Shown: positions 60,032 to 64,000 of the stretch, piece after piece
Position numbering within the stretch: position 1 is the first letter of the stretch
Layout of the letters: each line of letters starts with the position of its first letter
DNA from: Desulfofundulus thermosubterraneus DSM 16057
Lineage (GTDB): Bacteria; Bacillota; Desulfotomaculia; Desulfotomaculales; Desulfovirgulaceae
Direction: 5' to 3'
DNA length: 64,000 nt
Assembly (NCBI RefSeq): GCF_900142025.1
Contig: NZ_FQZM01000010.1
Coordinates: 1 to 64,000, forward strand
Notes under the pieces: generated by a model
The model's input: the letters and a program-made list of their open reading frames with translations, nothing else
The model's database searches: none
What the model was told of the DNA's origin: nothing
Program-made: the position numbers and the translations under genes

Positions 60032-60775
60032 TTAACCTTCCCGGAGCCTTTCCCTGCGCTGGACCATGCGAATGTCATCTTCAACCGGCAACCGGTAAGG
60101 CCAGCACATCTGGCAAATGCGGGAAGTAGTTCTTTCTCCTAAATACTCGCCTAAATCTTCCAGGCTGATGTTGGTGGTAATGATTACGGGGAGACGGTGG
60201 TTGACGCGGTAATTTAAAATTGAATAAAGTTTATTTTTGGTCCATTCGGTGTAATTATGGGCTCCCAGATCGTCTAAAAACAATAGGGGCACTTCCCTTG
60301 CCGCATCCAGGAGATCCTTTTCCGAATAATAATCTGCACCCTGGCGGTTCTGGTCATAAGTAGAACGCAGGCGATCCAGCAAGTCCGGTACAACCACAAA
60401 CAATAACAATACTTCGGTTTCCAACAGGGCGTTGGCTATGCAGGCGGCAAGGAATGTTTTTCCACTGCCCACGGGGCCGGTAATCAACAGACCGTCGATA
60501 TGCCGGTCGTTCCTAAAATTACGGACGAAGTCTTGCGCCGCCTGAAAGGTGCGCCGGGCCGACTCGTAATAAGTGATTTTGCGTTCGGGATCTACCCGCA
60601 ATCGCGAATAATACTTGAAGTTAAATTTGTTAAAGGTGTGGTTACGCAACCCCTCCGGTAACCCTGCTTCTTTAAAACGGTTGGCCAGGGCCCTCTGCTT
60701 GTTACACGGGCAGGGAACGGCCACGTTGTTTTTGATCACCACACCCCGATCCTCACATACAGGACAGGCCTTCAC
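60032..60775 (-). CDS. dnaI: DnaI/DnaC-type helicase loader ATPase
   Basis: A 247-residue AAA+ ATPase that loads the replicative helicase. An N-terminal zinc-binding part (CPVCEDRGVV, then CPC) as in DnaI is followed by LLITGPVGSGKTFLAACIAN (Walker A), PLLFLDDLGAHNYTEW (Walker B) and VIITTNISLEDL (sensor 1); the arginine region GERTTSRICQM closes it. GTG start at 60775. 19 bases after dnaD: together they resemble the dnaD/dnaI primosome pair of low-GC Gram-positives. IstB of IS21 is less likely, as no transposase is near. Confidence 0.88.
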   Translation of the reverse strand: MKACPVCEDRGVVIKNNVAVPCPCNKQRALANRFKEAGLPEGLRNHTFNKFNFKYYSRLRVDPERKITYYESARRTFQAAQDFVRNFRNDRHIDGLLITGPVGSGKTFLAACIANALLETEVLLLFVVVPDLLDRLRSTYDQNRQGADYYSEKDLLDAAREVPLLFLDDLGAHNYTEWTKNKLYSILNYRVNHRLPVIITTNISLEDLGEYLGERTTSRICQMCWPYRLPVEDDIRMVQRRERLREG

Positions 60776-60794
60776 TGGCCAGCATCCTTTCCAA

Positions 60795-61571
60795 TTAACT
60801 GAGGTATAGCGTTTTTAAAAGTGCTTTCTTCCGTTCATCCACCTTTGAAGGGGGGTGTTTGCCTGAACGCCGTTTCTTAAATTTTGCGTCATAGGCATTT
60901 ATTTCTTCGACGGTACGCAGGTTGTTCTTTTTCCATTCTAGAATAATACTATCAATATACTTAAAATTATGCTTGCCCATCAGGACGGCCCGGCGTAAAG
61001 CTTCCAAAACCAGCGTGTGGTCCAGTTCCTCGGCCCACTGGCGGATTTGTTCGACCTCCATGGGAGAAACAGGTCGCCCGAATTCCTGTTCAAAGGCCCG
61101 AATGATCAGGGCAAAATCTTGCGCTCTTGTCTCTAAAGGCCTTTTTTCCAGCAGGCTACGGGTACGTTCAATTTCCTTGACCCTGATGCTGGCCCAGATC
61201 TCCGAGAGCTTTTCCAACAGCGGTTCAAAGTCAAATCCACTGAGGATTTGATCTTTACTTTCATCATAATACTGGGTTACGGCCAGAACTTCCTTTTCTA
61301 TTAACCTGTTCAGGTTTTGTTGTACCCGGGTTACATCCTGGGCCGTGCACGCGGCCAAGGTGGAGGCGGAAGGAAACAGGTCCTTTTCTTCTACCTGCAA
61401 CCGGAGAAGCTGAATGAGAAGGATCATTTCTTCGTCGTTTATATCAAGGTGACGGTACAAGCGGAGTAAAAGATTCGGGATGGTGGTAGTGCCCTGGAGC
61501 AACAGGTCGGCACCAAAGGCAGCGGTAATGTTCCCCTCCCGGTATCTTTTCACCGTTCTGCCATTCATCAT
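60795..61571 (-). CDS. DnaD-domain primosome protein
   Basis: A 258-residue replication-initiation protein. The N-terminal ~110 residues form a winged helix (LLRLYRHLDINDEEMILLIQ, ASTLAACTAQDVTRVQQNLN), and the C-terminal DnaB/DnaD domain is shown by EFGRPVSPMEVEQIRQWAEE and HNFKYIDSIILEWKKNNLRT, the YIDxILxxW signature. Acts with DnaI and DnaB in Bacillus-type primosomes. The tail is basic (KKRRSGKHPPSK), suited to DNA binding. ATG at 61571 after GGAGGAAGAGC. Confidence 0.9.
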   Translation of the reverse strand: MMNGRTVKRYREGNITAAFGADLLLQGTTTIPNLLLRLYRHLDINDEEMILLIQLLRLQVEEKDLFPSASTLAACTAQDVTRVQQNLNRLIEKEVLAVTQYYDESKDQILSGFDFEPLLEKLSEIWASIRVKEIERTRSLLEKRPLETRAQDFALIIRAFEQEFGRPVSPMEVEQIRQWAEELDHTLVLEALRRAVLMGKHNFKYIDSIILEWKKNNLRTVEEINAYDAKFKKRRSGKHPPSKVDERKKALLKTLYLS

Positions 61572-61638
61572 GCTCTTCCTCCCCCGCTAGTGAATATTTT
61601 ATGGTAAGGGAGGAAGTTTGTCCAGGCAGAAAAAACCG

Positions 61639-62490
61639 TTAAAGAGGGCAAGGTTGACGAGAAGTAAATGTATACACCGCAAAGCCCATTTCTTCTAACA
61701 TTAATACCGCCTGGTCTGTATGTGCTCCCAGATCAGAAAGCCGGTGGGCATCGGAGCCCACGGTGAATATTTTGATGCCACATTCCCGGGCCTGTAAGAG
61801 GATTTCCCGGTTGGGATGAAATTCAGTCAGTCCCCGCCGCAGACTGGAGGTATTCACTTCCAGACCCATATTTCGTCGTGCCATTTCCTTAAGAATCGGT
61901 TCGACCACTCCTTTATGGGCACTTCTTAGGGTTGTACTCAGGAGGCGTTCTCCGTGGCGTCGATAAAGATCCAGGTGGCCAATACAGTCAAAAAGGTTAC
62001 TTTCCACGGCTTCCTTTAAGACTTGAAAGTATTCGCCACACACTTCTTCCGCAGTGTGGGAGGAGAAGTAGATCCGGCTTTCCTCCCAGGATGATATGGA
62101 TTGGTGTTCAAGGCAATGGACGGAACCCAGTACATAATCAAAGGGATAATTGTTTAAGATTTTTTCAATGGTTTTCTCACAGCCCCGTTCAAAGCCAACT
62201 TCTAGACCAGCCTTTATTTTCAGTTTCCGGTCATGCAATTGGCTACGGGCTTCCTCAATGTCCCGGAAATAATGATCAAGCCAGCCTAAATCCTCCATGG
62301 GGTGAAGCTTTCCATTTACCCGCACGAACCAGTCCAACCGGCGCCGTACCGGGTCCACTTCCAGGTGGGGGGTGAAACAGATCTCTCTCAACCCCAGTTT
62401 CAGGGCCTGCTGGCAGTACTCCAGAATGCTGTAATCTTCGGCGTCTATAGAATAGCCGGGGTGGATGTGGTAGTCCAAAAGAAGTTTCAT
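61639..62490 (-). CDS. PHP-family histidinol-phosphatase-like hydrolase
   Basis: A 283-residue PHP-domain metallophosphoesterase, closest in pattern to HisK histidinol phosphatases. DYHIHPGYSIDAEDYSI (metal site 1), CFTPHLEVD, GLEVGFERGCEKTI, VLGSVHCLEH, CIGHLDLYRRHG and VGSDAHRLSDLG are all expected PHP ligands. No other his gene is in the window, so related substrates are possible. ATG at 62490 shares one base with the stop of the upstream gene (TAATG); 16 extra upstream codons have no ribosome site. Confidence 0.87.
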   Translation of the reverse strand: MKLLLDYHIHPGYSIDAEDYSILEYCQQALKLGLREICFTPHLEVDPVRRRLDWFVRVNGKLHPMEDLGWLDHYFRDIEEARSQLHDRKLKIKAGLEVGFERGCEKTIEKILNNYPFDYVLGSVHCLEHQSISSWEESRIYFSSHTAEEVCGEYFQVLKEAVESNLFDCIGHLDLYRRHGERLLSTTLRSAHKGVVEPILKEMARRNMGLEVNTSSLRRGLTEFHPNREILLQARECGIKIFTVGSDAHRLSDLGAHTDQAVLMLEEMGFAVYTFTSRQPCPL

Positions 62491-63023
62491 TAAATGATCT
62501 CCGCTCCCAGAACCGTTTCCATTTGTTTTAACGCCCACCGGTGAGCTTCTTCATCGAAGCTGGCCACCCCTTTGGTATACACCACTGTCCGGTAGTCCCG
62601 GTTGCGCAGTTCTTCCACCGTATACAGGACGCAGATATTAGTACAAACCCCTACGACGTGGACTACAGCCGGATTGAGATCTTCCAGGATTTTGTTTAAA
62701 TTAGTACGGAAAAAGCCACTGTAACGGGTTTTCGGCACCTTGATGGCAAAGGGGTATTCCTCCACCATTGAAGCAAGCTCATCGATGAGCCCTGCTCCCG
62801 GGGTGCCGTAAACGCAGTGGACGGGGAAACGGGAGAATTCCGGATCTTCGGGGTCATGGGCATCCATGACAAAGATTACCGGCTCCTTTTGGGCCATAAA
62901 CTCTTTTACCTTTTCCACTACAAAGGGTACAATCTCCCTGCCTTTTTCGCCACAATTCAGGGCGCCGTCGGTGTCGATGAAATCCTTGAGCATGTCTATG
63001 ACTATTAAAACGTTGCGGGACAT
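62490..63023 (-). CDS. Isochorismatase-family (nicotinamidase-like) hydrolase
   Basis: A 177-residue cysteine hydrolase. The triad is visible: Asp10 in VIDMLKDF, Lys in AIKVPKTRYSGFF, Cys in VVGVCTNICVLYTV. VMDAHDPEDPEFSRFPVHC carries the metal-binding histidines of nicotinamidases, which turn nicotinamide into nicotinate for NAD recycling. It is therefore probably PncA-like. Cotranscribed with the PHP phosphatase. Confidence 0.88.
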   Translation of the reverse strand: MSRNVLIVIDMLKDFIDTDGALNCGEKGREIVPFVVEKVKEFMAQKEPVIFVMDAHDPEDPEFSRFPVHCVYGTPGAGLIDELASMVEEYPFAIKVPKTRYSGFFRTNLNKILEDLNPAVVHVVGVCTNICVLYTVEELRNRDYRTVVYTKGVASFDEEAHRWALKQMETVLGAEII

Positions 63024-63130
63024 AGGATCACTCCTTTTTCAAAAGACCATAATGATGATCCTTTTTAGCCAAGCCACAAAGCTAATAATATTTTAGCACA
63101 TCTTAATAATCACCGGTAACTTTTTTAAAT

Positions 63131-63445
63131 TTAAACAACTTGGACGGCTGTTCCACTGGCGGTGACCATAAGCATGCCTTCCCGGATTACTTCATAATCA
63201 AGGTCAATACCGACCACCGCGTTGGCTCCTAAACGGCGGGCTTGGGTGGCCATTTCCTCCAGGGCAATCTGGCGGGCCTGGGAGAGTTTGGCCTCATAAG
63301 CGCCGGAACGCCCACCCACAATATCGGTAATGGTGGCAAACAGATCCCGGACTATGTTGGCACCCATAATTGCCTCTCCGGTTACGATGCCCAGGTAAGC
63401 TAAAATTTTTTTCCCTTCTACATTTGGAGTGGTGGTTAAAATCAT
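63131..63445 (-). CDS. YbjQ / UPF0145 family protein
   Basis: A 104-residue protein of the YbjQ family, pentamer-forming, possibly metal- or ligand-binding, function unknown. [20 protein letters not shown] and [20 protein letters not shown] are family signatures, and [20 protein letters not shown] with [19 protein letters not shown] completes the fold. ATG at 63445 after AAGGAGG. Single gene. Confidence 0.92.
   Translation of the reverse strand: MILTTTPNVEGKKILAYLGIVTGEAIMGANIVRDLFATITDIVGGRSGAYEAKLSQARQIALEEMATQARRLGANAVVGIDLDYEVIREGMLMVTASGTAVQVV

Positions 63446-64000
<555 letters not shown>

Noticed and set aside
60032-60775. IstB helper ATPase of an IS21 element
   Set aside because: There is no transposase or terminal repeat; the gene has a DnaI-type zinc-binding start and sits beside a DnaD-domain gene.

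Overview
The window looks like the chromosome of a Gram-positive, endospore-forming anaerobe of the Peptococcaceae / Desulfotomaculum-Pelotomaculum type. This is inferred from gene content; no 16S gene is present. The signs are a spore-envelope flippase (SpoVB), a SleB-type spore hydrolase, the Firmicute families ComFB, YpmA, DnaI and DnaD, strong GGAGG ribosome sites with many GTG/TTG starts, an HdrCBA-Flx electron-bifurcation operon, and the anaerobic (cobalt-early) cobalamin pathway. Most genes are on the minus strand in long, tightly overlapping operons. I see no insertion sequence, prophage or CRISPR array.

Layout. 1-0.5 kb: non-coding DNA with nested inverted repeats. 0.5-11.6 kb: mixed housekeeping genes (lipoprotein, UPF0316, glycosyltransferase, radical SAM, ComFB, HAD, 6-phosphofructokinase, hydrolase, the giant UPF0182 membrane protein, GalT-like). 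11.8-14.1 kb: tRNA-Trp with its own promoter and terminator, facing an EF-G paralogue. 14.4-19.9 kb: spoVB, then surE, ypmA and a preQ0 (queuosine precursor) operon queD-queC-DUF366-queE-folE. 20-23.6 kb: TPR protein, CopZ, a repeat-rich gene desert and small proteins. 23.9-30.7 kb: hdrC-hdrB-hdrA-flxD-flxC-flxB-flxA. 31-38.6 kb: DinG-type helicase, subtilisin-like protease with small neighbours, MeaB. 38.9-44.5 kb: trxB and livKHMGF. 44.8-52.2 kb: MTA phosphorylase-like enzyme, methyltransferase, adk, tRNA-Pro, a lipoprotein-type class A PBP, a P-loop/Asp23 fusion and a LysM cell-wall hydrolase. 52.3-60 kb: cobalamin-riboswitch-controlled cbiDETLFGHJXC. 60-64 kb: dnaI, dnaD, a PHP phosphatase, a nicotinamidase-like enzyme, YbjQ, and the start of gap.

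The main discovery is in the Hdr/Flx operon. Both hdrA and flxD contain an in-frame TGA exactly where the families carry a conserved cysteine. Each TGA is followed at the proper distance by a stem-loop with G in its apical loop, as expected of a bacterial SECIS element. Read as selenocysteine, HdrA is a full-length 660-residue protein (Sec195) and FlxD a full-length 156-residue protein (Sec70). A standard gene caller would split both genes or call them broken. The two selenoproteins are adjacent and overlapping, and they are proposed partners in electron transfer from the NADH-oxidising FlxABC module to the flavin of HdrA.

Other points worth attention: a DUF366 gene embedded in the preQ0 operon; a class A PBP with a lipobox instead of a membrane anchor; a P-loop domain fused to an Asp23-like domain; a possible leader peptide ahead of livK; several tiny membrane proteins with good ribosome sites; and two ~96-bp modules bounded by 12-bp inverted repeats.
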